Shown here piece by piece: positions 42,751 through 51,782 of a DNA stretch of 64,000 bases (position 1 is the stretch's first letter; every line of letters begins with the position of its first letter). The notes below the pieces were generated by a model. That model saw only the letters and a program-made list of their open reading frames with translations, was not told where the DNA came from and ran no database searches. The translations under genes were made by a program, and so were the position numbers. The DNA lies in NCBI GenBank assembly GCA_964572475.1, contig CAZNEZ010000006.1, forward strand, positions 1 through 64,000, in the 5' to 3' direction. This DNA is from CAZNEZ01 sp964572475 (GTDB lineage: Bacteria > Bacillota > Clostridia > Lachnospirales > Lachnospiraceae).

Positions 42751-43899
42751 ATGAAATTATTGCTCAATGATTATAAAAGAAATAAATGGTTACATATATT
42801 TGTATTGGTTCAATTTGCGGTGATTATATCTATGCTTAACCTTAGTGTATCAAAAATAGTGTACTATATTAAAGACTTAACATATATTACAGATTATGAA
42901 GAGAGAACATACTTATATGAAGGTATAATGGATACTACATCAGGAGGAAAAGAAACCATTGACAGGGTTGAAAATCTTAAAGGTGTACAAGATGTAGGCT
43001 ACGAAATAACAGACACTGTTACCTGCGACAGTATAATGGCATCTGATTACACATATGAGCTATATATGGAATATTTAAGCCCATTTGCCACATCTATAGA
43101 GCATAAGGTGGATCAGGGAAGCTGGTTTGATGGTGGAGAAAAGGAGATAGTGCTGTGTGGTGAGGGATTTGATGGAGCTAATGTTGGCGATACAGTAAGT
43201 GTAACGAATTCATCTGGAACTCCTGTCAAATGTAAAATAATAGGAATAATAGATGAGCCAGGCAGGACACTTTCATATGATACGCTAGTATCTAATGATA
43301 ATGACCTTTCTTGTTTTTTGTATAAGGAACAAGGTACAATTTTTACTAATGATATCTCCTTGCTTAAGGGTATTGAACCAGAACAGTATCAATATAGTTT
43401 TTATAATCTGTTAGTTAGATTAACTCCCGACTGTGATACTGAGCAGCTTGAGAGATGTGGACATTTGGTTTCTATAGATAAGCTTGTAAAAGGAATGGAG
43501 AATACAGCAACAGATTATATAGCCAATCAGGCTGCAACTAATGGATTGTGGATATTTGTACTGATTATAGGTTCTGTAGCAATAACATATTTGATGACAT
43601 ATAAAACAATGTCATCATCAGCAGTGTATTATCTGCTGGGAATGAGCCGCAGAAGAATAGTAGGCAACATGGTTTTGTCTAACTGTTTTACATATATATT
43701 AAGTGGAATAGTAACATATTTTGCGTATCCTATAGTCAGAGAAGATCTGATGTTTACAGGTAAGTGGGATATCGCAAATTATATAGCTACAGCCATACTT
43801 GTAGGTATAACAATAGTAATTACAATTATAACAAGCTGCTTAGTGTACACAAAGACACCAACTGAGATGCTAAAGGTTGCACAGACAAAAGGAAATTAG
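42751..43899 (+). CDS. FtsX/MacB-like ABC permease
   Basis: 382 aa with the same plan: helix near 12-35, an outside region of about 220 residues with short beta motifs (EIVLCGEGFDGANVGDTVSVTNSSG, typical of the MacB periplasmic core), and helices near 262-285, 308-328 and 345-370. GAGG lies upstream. Forms a pair with the preceding permease and the MacB-type ATPase after it. Confidence 0.78.
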   Translation: MKLLLNDYKRNKWLHIFVLVQFAVIISMLNLSVSKIVYYIKDLTYITDYEERTYLYEGIMDTTSGGKETIDRVENLKGVQDVGYEITDTVTCDSIMASDYTYELYMEYLSPFATSIEHKVDQGSWFDGGEKEIVLCGEGFDGANVGDTVSVTNSSGTPVKCKIIGIIDEPGRTLSYDTLVSNDNDLSCFLYKEQGTIFTNDISLLKGIEPEQYQYSFYNLLVRLTPDCDTEQLERCGHLVSIDKLVKGMENTATDYIANQAATNGLWIFVLIIGSVAITYLMTYKTMSSSAVYYLLGMSRRRIVGNMVLSNCFTYILSGIVTYFAYPIVREDLMFTGKWDIANYIATAILVGITIVITIITSCLVYTKTPTEMLKVAQTKGN

Positions 43900-43935
43900 T
43901 TTAGTACTGATATAATTCAGGGATTGGAGATAAGT

Positions 43936-44610
43936 ATGTCATTAATAGAATTAAAAGAAATAAGTAAGATATATTTAAAGGGTAAGAATAACTCAACAAG
44001 AGCTCTTGATGGTGTTAATTTGTCCATAGATAAGGGCGAGTTTATAGCTGTTGTAGGTAAGTCTGGGTCTGGTAAATCTACACTGCTTCACATTTTAGGA
44101 TTAGCTGATACATATACTACAGGGAATTATATATTAGATGGAAAGTCTCTGGACAAAGTAGGCAGCGGCAAGTTAGCAAAGATTAGAAATGATAAAATAG
44201 GATTTGTTCTTCAGGATTTTGCATTAATTAATCAGATGACAGTATTTGATAATATTGCAACACCATTATATATAAATGGAGTATCAGAAAAAAAGATTAA
44301 AGCGCAAGTCTTAGAAGTAGCATCGGAACTTGGAATAAACGATATATTGAATAAAAAGGCTAATCAGATATCTGGAGGACAGTGCCAAAGAGTGGCAATA
44401 GCACGAGCTATAATCAATAAACCAGAGATAATTCTTGCAGATGAGCCAACCGGAGCACTTGATAGTGGGACAGCATTTGAAGTAGTGGATATATTAAAAA
44501 AGATAAATGCTAATGGAACAACCGTCATAGTAGTAACACACGATATGGATGTAGCAAACAGATGTAATAAGATAATAACCATCAAAGATGGTAAGATAGA
44601 AGAATCATAA
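43936..44610 (+). CDS. MacB/LolD-type ABC ATP-binding protein
   Basis: 224 aa. Walker A GKSGSGKST (about 39-47), Q-loop FVLQDFALI, signature ISGGQCQRVAIARA, Walker B IILADEPTGALDS and H-loop VVTHD are all intact. The ADEPTGALDS version is typical of the MacB/LolD/Bce mechanotransmission group. TTG at 43924 is in frame, but ATG 43936 with GGAG upstream is preferred. Last gene of the cassette. Confidence 0.92.
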   Translation: MSLIELKEISKIYLKGKNNSTRALDGVNLSIDKGEFIAVVGKSGSGKSTLLHILGLADTYTTGNYILDGKSLDKVGSGKLAKIRNDKIGFVLQDFALINQMTVFDNIATPLYINGVSEKKIKAQVLEVASELGINDILNKKANQISGGQCQRVAIARAIINKPEIILADEPTGALDSGTAFEVVDILKKINANGTTVIVVTHDMDVANRCNKIITIKDGKIEES

Positions 44611-44624
44611 AATTAGAATACCAA

Positions 44625-44681
44625 GGTACAAGCCTGCAAGTAAGTACCTTGGTAAAAGAATCAAACACTAAAAAATGTGAT
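44625..44681 (+). repeat. Direct repeat flanking the cassette, right copy
   Basis: GGTACAAGCCTGCAAGTAAG followed by TACCTTGGTAAA and then CAAACACTAAAAAATGTGAT; the left copy is at 41029-41084. Here the hairpin is extended (CCAAGGTAC with GTACCTTGG). Confidence 0.88.
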
Positions 44682-44697
44682 TCACCTAATTATAACA

Positions 44698-44745
44698 CAA
44701 AAGATGTATAAACCACAATAGTTTTGTAAATATACATCTTTTTTT
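44698..44745. terminator. Bidirectional terminator
   Basis: AAAGATGTATA pairs with TATACATCTTT, with a T run after it and A runs before it. It separates the ABC cassette from the convergent RDD gene. Confidence 0.88.
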
Positions 44746-44805
44746 GATGGGAAATACTTCTATAGAATAAATATTCTTAGCATACATTTGATGGAAGTAT
44801 GAAAA

Positions 44806-45432
44806 CTAGTCTTCTACTACCATTGTCTGTCCAATCATGTCATGTACGGCCAAGTGTTTTTTTGTGAATAAAATAGTAAATACAGATATAATAACTGGTA
44901 CAACAAGAGAGTTGAGAAGTATCTTGCAGACAATCTCTCGGAGTAGCATAAATTTAGTTCTATTCTGTGCATCTGTGTATATTACCTTGATATGCATTAT
45001 TCTCTTACCTACGGTGGCCCCGTCATTCATCACAGTACACACAGTGGAATAAAACAAGTAGAAAGCTATTACGAATACAGATGCCATTCTTGCTGCTGTA
45101 GCTGTTGGAGCAACATTATAATCAGTATAAGTATCACCGTTATCATTCGTCATAGCGTTGAGTGAGGTATTAACTTGGCTAGGAAGAGTACTTAATGATA
45201 CTACACCGAAGATTGGTGCAGGATATAGGGCAGGTGAATAATTGACAAATGTCTGGGTAAAAAACAAAAACATCACTAGTGCAGGTAAATATGCAACTAT
45301 GGCATCAATAACAAGGGCAAGTGCTCTTTTAACTACGGATGCCTTATAATATACGATTGGTTCACCGCTTAAAGGAGCATGGTCTGTAAATGTATTATTG
45401 TTCTGAATTTGAGCGTCAATATTAGTATTCAT
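44806..45432 (-). CDS. RDD family membrane protein
   Basis: About 208 aa on the minus strand. A polar N-terminus (about 1-35, with Asn/Gln-rich start) precedes the RDD domain: ALALVIDAIVAYLPALVMFLFF, a large outside loop, a helix (VFVIAFYLFYSTVC), GATVGKRIMHIKVI, and the last helix pair. The family is thought to include membrane or transport proteins of unknown specificity. The start at 45432 has GGAGAT upstream. It is divergent from araR. Confidence 0.82.
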   Translation of the reverse strand: MNTNIDAQIQNNNTFTDHAPLSGEPIVYYKASVVKRALALVIDAIVAYLPALVMFLFFTQTFVNYSPALYPAPIFGVVSLSTLPSQVNTSLNAMTNDNGDTYTDYNVAPTATAARMASVFVIAFYLFYSTVCTVMNDGATVGKRIMHIKVIYTDAQNRTKFMLLREIVCKILLNSLVVPVIISVFTILFTKKHLAVHDMIGQTMVVED

Positions 45433-45593
45433 TGTATCTCCAATCTGTTTATTCTTGTTTAAAAAAATTATACAAAATATTGTAACATAATTAGGACAGT
45501 ATAACAAATAAATATCAGCATTTTCATAAAGTTTTAACATATTTTTTAAAATTAAAAAGAAATTGAAAAAACAAGCGAAATAAGTAAAAAAAC

Positions 45594-45626
45594 AACTTGT
45601 AGATATATGCATACAAGTTGTATAAT
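45594..45626 (+). promoter_or_regulatory. araR promoter and operator
   Basis: AACTTGTA (45594-45601) and TACAAGTT (45612-45619) form an 8 bp inverted repeat with a 10-base spacer, overlapping TTGTAG (45597-45602) and ending next to TATAAT (45621-45626). The spacing suits an AraR-type dimer and autoregulation. No second copy was found before araA by eye. Confidence 0.65.
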
Positions 45627-45644
45627 AAGAGAGTGGAGGCAGCT

Positions 45645-46745
45645 ATGACAAATGAAAGAAATATGCCTAAATATTTTGCCCTAATGGAAGAACTGAGAAG
45701 AAGCATGATATCTGGTAGAATTAAGCCAGGACAGAAGCTCCCATCGGAGAATGAACTCTCAGAATCATATGGAATTAGCAGACATACAGTACGCAAGGCA
45801 CTATCAATTCTTATTAATGATGGCTACATAGTGGCTGAACATGGAAGAGGAACATATTGTTCTGAAAGATTTAAGAACAATGCAACTTCTAAGAACATTG
45901 CAGTTATTACAACTTATATATCCGATTACATCTTTCCAAGGCTTATTCAGGGAATAGATAAAGTACTTACGAACAAAGGGTACAGTATTATTCTTAAGAA
46001 TACGATGAATAGTCAGAGAAATGAAGCAAGATGTTTAGAAGATATTATGACAAAGAATATTGATGGATTGATTATTGAACCAAGTAAAAGTGAAGTTTAC
46101 AGCAAGAATCTTAGCTATTATGAGAATTTGGACAAGCTGGGAATACCTTATGTGTTTATACAAGGTACATATATGGGACTCAAGAAGAAACCGAATATTA
46201 CAATGGATGATGCTAAAGGTGGATTTATACTTACGGAATATCTGCTAAAGCTTGGACATAAGAATATAGTAGGAATCTTTAAGATTGATGATGTTCAGGG
46301 AAGAAACCGACATAAAGGCTATGTACAGGCATTACAGCAATACAATATTCAATATGATGCAGACAAAGTAATCTGGTTTCATACAGAAGACAGAGATAAG
46401 AAGCCTGCAGCGGCAGTTGAAGAGCTTGTTGAAAGTGGTATGGATATTGATGCAGTAGTGAGTTATAATGATCAGATAGCACTAGAAGTTATTGAACTTC
46501 TTAACAAAAAGGGTATCAAAGTTCCACAGGACATATCCATAACGGGATATGATAATTCATTTATTTCAGAAACTGGACCAGTAAAACTTACAACTATTGG
46601 TCATCCCAAAGAGAAGATGGGAGAGATGGCGGCTGAATTGTTGCTAGAAAAGTTAGATGGCATATCTGATGAGGACAGCAAGGTGCAAAGAGTTATTGAA
46701 CCTGAGATGATTATCAGGAATTCATGCATCGATAGAAAAAAGTAA
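45645..46745 (+). CDS. araR: AraR-like arabinose regulator (GntR-LacI hybrid)
   Basis: 366 aa. N-terminal GntR winged helix (about 8-70; KLPSENELSESYGISRHTVRKALSILINDGYI), then a periplasmic-binding-protein-like effector domain of the LacI/PBP1 type (about 85-360; IDGLIIEPSKSE, NITMDDAKGGFILTEYLLKLGHKNIV, GYDNSFISE, TTIGHPKEKMGEMAAELLLEKL). This hybrid is the AraR architecture, which represses arabinose genes and is released by L-arabinose. GTGGAGG at 45633-45639 supports the start. It lies directly upstream of araA. Confidence 0.92.
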   Translation: MTNERNMPKYFALMEELRRSMISGRIKPGQKLPSENELSESYGISRHTVRKALSILINDGYIVAEHGRGTYCSERFKNNATSKNIAVITTYISDYIFPRLIQGIDKVLTNKGYSIILKNTMNSQRNEARCLEDIMTKNIDGLIIEPSKSEVYSKNLSYYENLDKLGIPYVFIQGTYMGLKKKPNITMDDAKGGFILTEYLLKLGHKNIVGIFKIDDVQGRNRHKGYVQALQQYNIQYDADKVIWFHTEDRDKKPAAAVEELVESGMDIDAVVSYNDQIALEVIELLNKKGIKVPQDISITGYDNSFISETGPVKLTTIGHPKEKMGEMAAELLLEKLDGISDEDSKVQRVIEPEMIIRNSCIDRKK

Positions 46746-46803
46746 ATATGTAGAAGACGAGTTCTTTTACTTATTATATAACACATTTTAAGGAGGATTT
46801 TAT

Positions 46804-48300
46804 ATGTTAACAACTAAGAATTACAAGTTTTGGTTCTGCACAGGCTCACAAGATTTATATGGTGATGAGTGTCTTAGAAAAGTAGCAGATCATTCAAAGA
46901 AAATTGTTGAGGCATTAAATGCATCAGGAAAGCTTCCATATGAAGTTGTTTGGAGACCAACATTACTTTCACAGTCATTAATCAGAAAAGAGTTTAATGC
47001 TGCTAATGCAGATGAGGAGTGCGCAGGCGTTATTACTTGGATGCATACATTCTCACCAGCTAAGATGTGGATTTTAGGATTAAAGGAATTCAAAAAACCT
47101 TTATGCCATTTACACACACAGTTTAATGAAGAGTTACCATATGACACAATTGATATGGACTTCATGAATGAGAACCAGTCAGCTCATGGTGACAGAGAAT
47201 ATGGTCATATTGTTAGCCGTATGGGAATCGAAAGAAAGATTATCGTTGGACATTGGTCAAGCGAATCAGTTCAGAATAGACTTGCAAGCTGGATGACAAC
47301 TGCTATTGGTGTTGTAGAATCAAGCCATATCAGAGTTTGCCGTTTTGGCGATAACATGAATAATGTTGCAGTTACAGAAGGCGATAAAGTTGAAGCACAG
47401 ATCAAATTTGGTTGGGAAATCGATCATTACTGTGTAAATGATGTTGTTGATTATGTAAATGCTGTTTCAAAGGGCGATGTTGATGCTTTAGTTGAAGAAT
47501 ACTACAAGTTATACAAAGTAATTGATGATGGCAGAGATGCTGCTGAATTTAGAAAACATGTTGCAGTACAGGCTCAGCAGGAGATTGGAATTGAAAAATT
47601 CCTCGTTGACAATAACTATCAGGCAGTTGTTACTCACTTCGGTATGCTTGGAGGATTACAGCAGTTACCAGGACTTGCTATTCAGAGATTAATGGCTAAA
47701 GGCTATGGTTTTGGAGCTGAAGGTGACTGGAAAGTTGCTGCTATGGTTCGTTTAATGAAATTAATGACAGCTAACATGAAAGATGCTAAGGGTTCTTCAT
47801 TAATGGAAGATTACACATACAACTTAGTAGCTGGTAAAGAAGGAATTCTTCAGGCTCATATGTTAGAAGTTTGCCCTACAGTAGCTGATGGCGATATAGG
47901 AATGAGAGTTTGCCCATTATCAATGGGTAACAGAGAAGATCCAGCACGTCTTGTATTTACAGCTAAAGAAGGACCAGCAGTTGCTACATCATTAATTGAT
48001 CTTGGCGATAGATTCAGACTTATTATCAACGCTGTTGATTGTAAGAAGACTGAAAAGCCTATGCCTAAGTTACCAGTTGGTACAGCTTACTGGACACCAC
48101 AGCCTAACTTAGAGGTTGGTGCTGAAGCTTGGATTCTTGCAGGTGGTGCTCACCATACAGCATTCTCATATGATTTATCAGTTGAGCAGATGGTTGATTG
48201 GGCAGAAGCAATGGGTATCGAAGCTGTAGTTATTGATAACAATACAGATATCAGAACATTTAAGAATGAATTAAAATGGAATTCAATTGCCTACAAATAA
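46804..48300 (+). CDS. araA: L-arabinose isomerase
   Basis: 498 aa, normal length. Metal and catalytic residues appear in GFGAEGDWK, SLMEDYTYN, AHMLEVCP and AHHTAFS, matching the Glu-Glu-His-His set of known AraA. It converts L-arabinose to L-ribulose. AAGGAGG precedes the ATG. No araB (ribulokinase) gene is found in the window. Confidence 0.97.
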   Translation: MLTTKNYKFWFCTGSQDLYGDECLRKVADHSKKIVEALNASGKLPYEVVWRPTLLSQSLIRKEFNAANADEECAGVITWMHTFSPAKMWILGLKEFKKPLCHLHTQFNEELPYDTIDMDFMNENQSAHGDREYGHIVSRMGIERKIIVGHWSSESVQNRLASWMTTAIGVVESSHIRVCRFGDNMNNVAVTEGDKVEAQIKFGWEIDHYCVNDVVDYVNAVSKGDVDALVEEYYKLYKVIDDGRDAAEFRKHVAVQAQQEIGIEKFLVDNNYQAVVTHFGMLGGLQQLPGLAIQRLMAKGYGFGAEGDWKVAAMVRLMKLMTANMKDAKGSSLMEDYTYNLVAGKEGILQAHMLEVCPTVADGDIGMRVCPLSMGNREDPARLVFTAKEGPAVATSLIDLGDRFRLIINAVDCKKTEKPMPKLPVGTAYWTPQPNLEVGAEAWILAGGAHHTAFSYDLSVEQMVDWAEAMGIEAVVIDNNTDIRTFKNELKWNSIAYK

Positions 48301-48333
48301 GACATTGAATTAAAAACAGAGAATAAACTTTTT

Positions 48334-48368
48334 GAGACATGCTGCCAGCTTTGCTTGCGGCATGTCTC
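48334..48368 (+). terminator. Intercistronic hairpin araA-araD
   Basis: GAGACATGCTGC pairs with GCGGCATGTCTC (one wobble pair), with no T run. Probably a stability or partial-termination element between araA and araD. Confidence 0.7.
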
Positions 48369-48389
48369 TGATAAAGGAAAGGAAATGAA

Positions 48390-49091
48390 ATGTTAGAACA
48401 GTTAAAAAAAGATGTATACGAAGCTAATATGGACCTTGTAGATAAAGGAATGGTTATTTACACATGGGGAAATGTTAGTGGAATTGATCGCGAAAAAGGA
48501 CTTGTAGTAATTAAACCAAGTGGTGTTGATTATTCAGTTATGACAGCTGATGATATGGTAGTTGTTGACCTTGAAGGTAATGTAGTAGAGGGAAAATGGA
48601 AACCATCTTCAGATACAGCAACACATTTAGTTATGTATAAGACATATCCAGCCATTGGTGGTGTAGTTCATACACATTCTACTAATGCAGTTACATTTGC
48701 ACAGGCTGGAATGAGTATTCCTGCATTTGGAACAACACATGCAGATTATTTCTTTGGAGACGTTCCTTGTACAAGAGACCTTACTAAGGAAGAGATAGAA
48801 GAAGCTTATGAATTAAATACAGGAAAAGTTATCGTAGAGACAATAGGTGATAATGATCCTATGGCTATTCCAGGAATAGTTGTTAAGAATCATGGACCAT
48901 TTGCATGGGGAAAGACTCCAGCAGGTTCTGTATATAATGCAGTAGTTCTTGATAAAGTAGCAGAGATTGCTTATAAGACAATGACACTTAACCCAAGAGT
49001 TAAGAGAGTTCCACAGCATTTATTAGATAAGCATTACTATAGAAAACATGGTGCAAATGCATATTATGGTCAGGGATCAGAAGATCACTAA
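48390..49091 (+). CDS. araD: L-ribulose-5-phosphate 4-epimerase
   Basis: 233 aa class II aldolase-like zinc enzyme. KGMVIYTWGNVSGIDREKGLVVIKPSGVDY, the zinc-site VVHTHSTNAVTFAQAG (two His) and HADYFFGDVPCTR with the further His are typical. It converts L-ribulose-5-P to D-xylulose-5-P. Ribulokinase is missing from this cluster. Confidence 0.96.
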   Translation: MLEQLKKDVYEANMDLVDKGMVIYTWGNVSGIDREKGLVVIKPSGVDYSVMTADDMVVVDLEGNVVEGKWKPSSDTATHLVMYKTYPAIGGVVHTHSTNAVTFAQAGMSIPAFGTTHADYFFGDVPCTRDLTKEEIEEAYELNTGKVIVETIGDNDPMAIPGIVVKNHGPFAWGKTPAGSVYNAVVLDKVAEIAYKTMTLNPRVKRVPQHLLDKHYYRKHGANAYYGQGSEDH

Positions 49092-49144
49092 ACCCGGACT
49101 TATATAATAGACTAAATAATGTATTTATTAAAGGAGGAAACAAA

Positions 49145-49798
49145 ATGAAATTTTTTATTGACACAGCTAATGTAGAAGACATTAAGAAAGCAAATGATAT
49201 GGGTGTGATTTGTGGTGTTACAACTAATCCATCTCTTATTGCAAAAGAAGGTAGAGACTTTAAGCAGGTAATAGCTGAGATAGCTTCAATCGTAGATGGA
49301 CCAATTAGCGGAGAAGTTAAAGCTACAACAGTAGATGCAGCTGGAATGATTGCTGAAGGTAGAGAAATAGCTAAGATTCATAAGAATATGGTGGTTAAGA
49401 TTCCTATGACAGTTGAAGGATTAAAAGCTTGTAAAGCTCTTACAGCTGAAGGAATTAAGACTAATGTTACACTTATCTTTTCTGCAAATCAGGCATTACT
49501 TGCAGCTAGAGCAGGTGCTACATATGTATCACCATTCTTAGGACGACTTGATGATATTTCACAGCCAGGTATGGACCTTGTTAGAACTATCGCAGATATC
49601 TTTGATGTTCATTGCATTGATACAGAGATTATTGCAGCATCAGTTAGAAACCCAATTCATGTTACAGATTGTGCATTAGCAGGCGCAGACATCGCAACAG
49701 TACCTTATAAGGTAATAGAGCAGATGACAAAACATCCATTAACAGATCAGGGTATTGAAAAATTCCAAGCAGATTATAAAGCTGTATTTGGCGAGTAA
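49145..49798 (+). CDS. tal: Transaldolase, TalC/MipB type
   Basis: 217 aa, the short transaldolase/fructose-6-P aldolase form. MKFFIDTANVEDIKKANDMGVICGVTTNPSLIAKEG-type opening, Schiff-base Lys in MVVKIPMTVEG, and TNVTLIFSANQALLAARAGATYVSPF. Works in the non-oxidative pentose phosphate pathway downstream of araD. AAGGAGG lies upstream. Confidence 0.94.
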   Translation: MKFFIDTANVEDIKKANDMGVICGVTTNPSLIAKEGRDFKQVIAEIASIVDGPISGEVKATTVDAAGMIAEGREIAKIHKNMVVKIPMTVEGLKACKALTAEGIKTNVTLIFSANQALLAARAGATYVSPFLGRLDDISQPGMDLVRTIADIFDVHCIDTEIIAASVRNPIHVTDCALAGADIATVPYKVIEQMTKHPLTDQGIEKFQADYKAVFGE

Positions 49799-49847
49799 AT
49801 TTAATGCATAATTGCAGATATCTAGATAATGTAAAGGAGAATGTAGC

Positions 49848-50687
49848 ATGAATAAAGTAGAATTACAAAAAGCTGCAAACGAAGTGCGTAAAGGCATTGT
49901 TACAGCTGTTCATAGCGCTAAAGCTGGCCATCCGGGTGGGTCTTTATCAGCAGCAGACGTGTTCACATATTTGTATTTTGAGGAAATGAATATAGATCCT
50001 AAGTATCCTAAGAAGGCAGACAGAGATAGGTTTGTATTATCAAAAGGTCATACAGCACCAGGTTTATATTCAACTCTTGCACAGAGAGGATATTTCCCAG
50101 TAGAAGACCTTAAAACTCTTCGCCAGATAGGTTCATATCTTCAGGGACATCCTGATATGAAACATATCCCAGGTGTTGATATGTCTTCTGGTTCACTTGG
50201 ACAGGGAATCTCAGCAGCAGTTGGAATGGCTCTCTCAGCCAAATTAAGTGATGACACTTACAGAGTATATACATTACTTGGTGATGGCGAGCTTCAGGAA
50301 GGTCAAGTATGGGAAGCATCAATGTTTGCAGGAGCAAAAAAGCTTGATAATCTGGTAGTTATTGTTGATAATAATGGACTTCAGATTGATGGTAAGATAG
50401 ATGATGTTTGTTCACCATATCCTATTGGAGATAAATTTAAGGCATTTAATTTCAATGTAATTGAAAATGTTGATGCACATGATTTTGATGCTTTGAAAGC
50501 AGCATTTGATGAAGCTAAAGCAACAAAAGGTATGCCAACAGCCATTATCGTTAAGAGTACTAAAGGTAAAGGCATTTCATTCATGGAGAATAACGCGGGA
50601 TGGCATGGCAAGGCTCCTAATGATGAAGAGTATGCTATTGCTATGTCAGACTTAGAGAAGGTAGGTGAAGCAATATGTCAGAAGTAA
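49848..50687 (+). CDS. Transketolase, N-terminal subunit
   Basis: 279 aa. AGHPGGSLSAAD, LGDGELQEGQVWEA (thiamine diphosphate GDG motif) and KGKGISFMENNAGWHGKAP. Split transketolases of this kind are common in Firmicutes. It overlaps the C-terminal subunit by 13 bases, so both are made together. Confidence 0.95.
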   Translation: MNKVELQKAANEVRKGIVTAVHSAKAGHPGGSLSAADVFTYLYFEEMNIDPKYPKKADRDRFVLSKGHTAPGLYSTLAQRGYFPVEDLKTLRQIGSYLQGHPDMKHIPGVDMSSGSLGQGISAAVGMALSAKLSDDTYRVYTLLGDGELQEGQVWEASMFAGAKKLDNLVVIVDNNGLQIDGKIDDVCSPYPIGDKFKAFNFNVIENVDAHDFDALKAAFDEAKATKGMPTAIIVKSTKGKGISFMENNAGWHGKAPNDEEYAIAMSDLEKVGEAICQK

Positions 50688-51613
50688 AGAAAGTAGCAAC
50701 TAGAGAAAGTTATGGTAACGCACTTGTTGAGTGTGGTGCAATATATGATAATTTAGTAGTTCTTGATGCTGACTTAGCTGAAGCTACTAAGACAGGAATC
50801 TTCAAAAAGGCATATCCTGAGCGTCATATTGACTGTGGTATTGCAGAATGTAATATGGTTGGTATTGCAGCAGGACTTGCAGCAACAGGCAAGGTTCCAT
50901 TTGTAAGTTCATTTGCAATGTTTGCAGCAGGACGTGCATTTGAGCAAGTTCGTAACTCGGTTGGATATCCACATCTTAATGTTAAAATTGGAGCTACACA
51001 TGCTGGAATTTCAGTAGGTGAAGATGGAGCTACACATCAGTGCAACGAAGATATAGCGCTTATGAGAACTATACCTGGTATGGTTGTAATCAATCCATCA
51101 GATGATATTGAAGCAAGAGCAGCCGTTAAGGCGGCAATTGAGCATGATGGTCCTGTTTATCTTAGGTTTGGACGTCTTGCAACACCTATTATTAACGACA
51201 ATACAGATTACAAATTTGAAATTGGCAAAGGTGTTAAATTAAGGGAAGGTAAGGATCTTACAATCATAGCAACAGGACTTTGTGTGGCAGAGAGTCTTGC
51301 AGCAGCAGAAAAACTTGCAGCAGAGGGTATTGAAGCTGAGGTAATCAATATTCATACAATTAAGCCTCTTGATGAGAAGCTTGTTGTTGAATCAGCTAAG
51401 AAGACAGGTAAAGTTGTTACTGTTGAAGAACATTCAGTAATTGGTGGTCTTGGAAGTGCAGTATGTGATTGCTTAAGTGAGAATTGCCCAACAAAAGTAT
51501 TAAAGATTGGAGTAAATGATGTATTTGGTGAATCAGGACCAGCAGTAAAGCTTATTGCAAAATATGGACTTGATGCAGATGGCATTTATTCTAAGATTAA
51601 AGAATTTATTTAG
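50675..51613 (+). CDS. Transketolase, C-terminal subunit
   Basis: 312 aa with the pyrimidine-binding and C-terminal domains: DLAEATKTGIF, CGIAECNMVGIAAGLAA (catalytic Glu), AFEQVRNSVGYP, THAGISVGEDGATHQCNEDIALMR. With the N-terminal subunit it completes transketolase, linking xylulose-5-P to glycolysis. Last gene of the arabinose block. Confidence 0.95.
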   Translation: MSEVKKVATRESYGNALVECGAIYDNLVVLDADLAEATKTGIFKKAYPERHIDCGIAECNMVGIAAGLAATGKVPFVSSFAMFAAGRAFEQVRNSVGYPHLNVKIGATHAGISVGEDGATHQCNEDIALMRTIPGMVVINPSDDIEARAAVKAAIEHDGPVYLRFGRLATPIINDNTDYKFEIGKGVKLREGKDLTIIATGLCVAESLAAAEKLAAEGIEAEVINIHTIKPLDEKLVVESAKKTGKVVTVEEHSVIGGLGSAVCDCLSENCPTKVLKIGVNDVFGESGPAVKLIAKYGLDADGIYSKIKEFI

Positions 51614-51629
51614 TGAATATGTAGACAAA

Positions 51630-51656
51630 GGAAAGGGGATTATCCCCTTTTCTTTT
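51630..51656 (+). terminator. Rho-independent terminator
   Basis: AAAGGGGA pairs with TCCCCTTT around a short loop, then TTCTTTT. Ends the arabinose operon. Confidence 0.88.
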
Positions 51657-51782
51657 ATATCATAGGATTAGGGGAGTTTTATGGTATAATACAAATTGTA
51701 GAATGTAAAAATGATGAATGAAAAATGATAAAGAAAAGTGAATGGAGGAAAGTGAAAGAAAATATTTTTTCACAGATACTAA

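Noticed and set aside
41029..44681. Insertion sequence or integron between the direct repeats
   Set aside because: No transposase, integrase or inverted ends were found; kept only as a possible recombination boundary.
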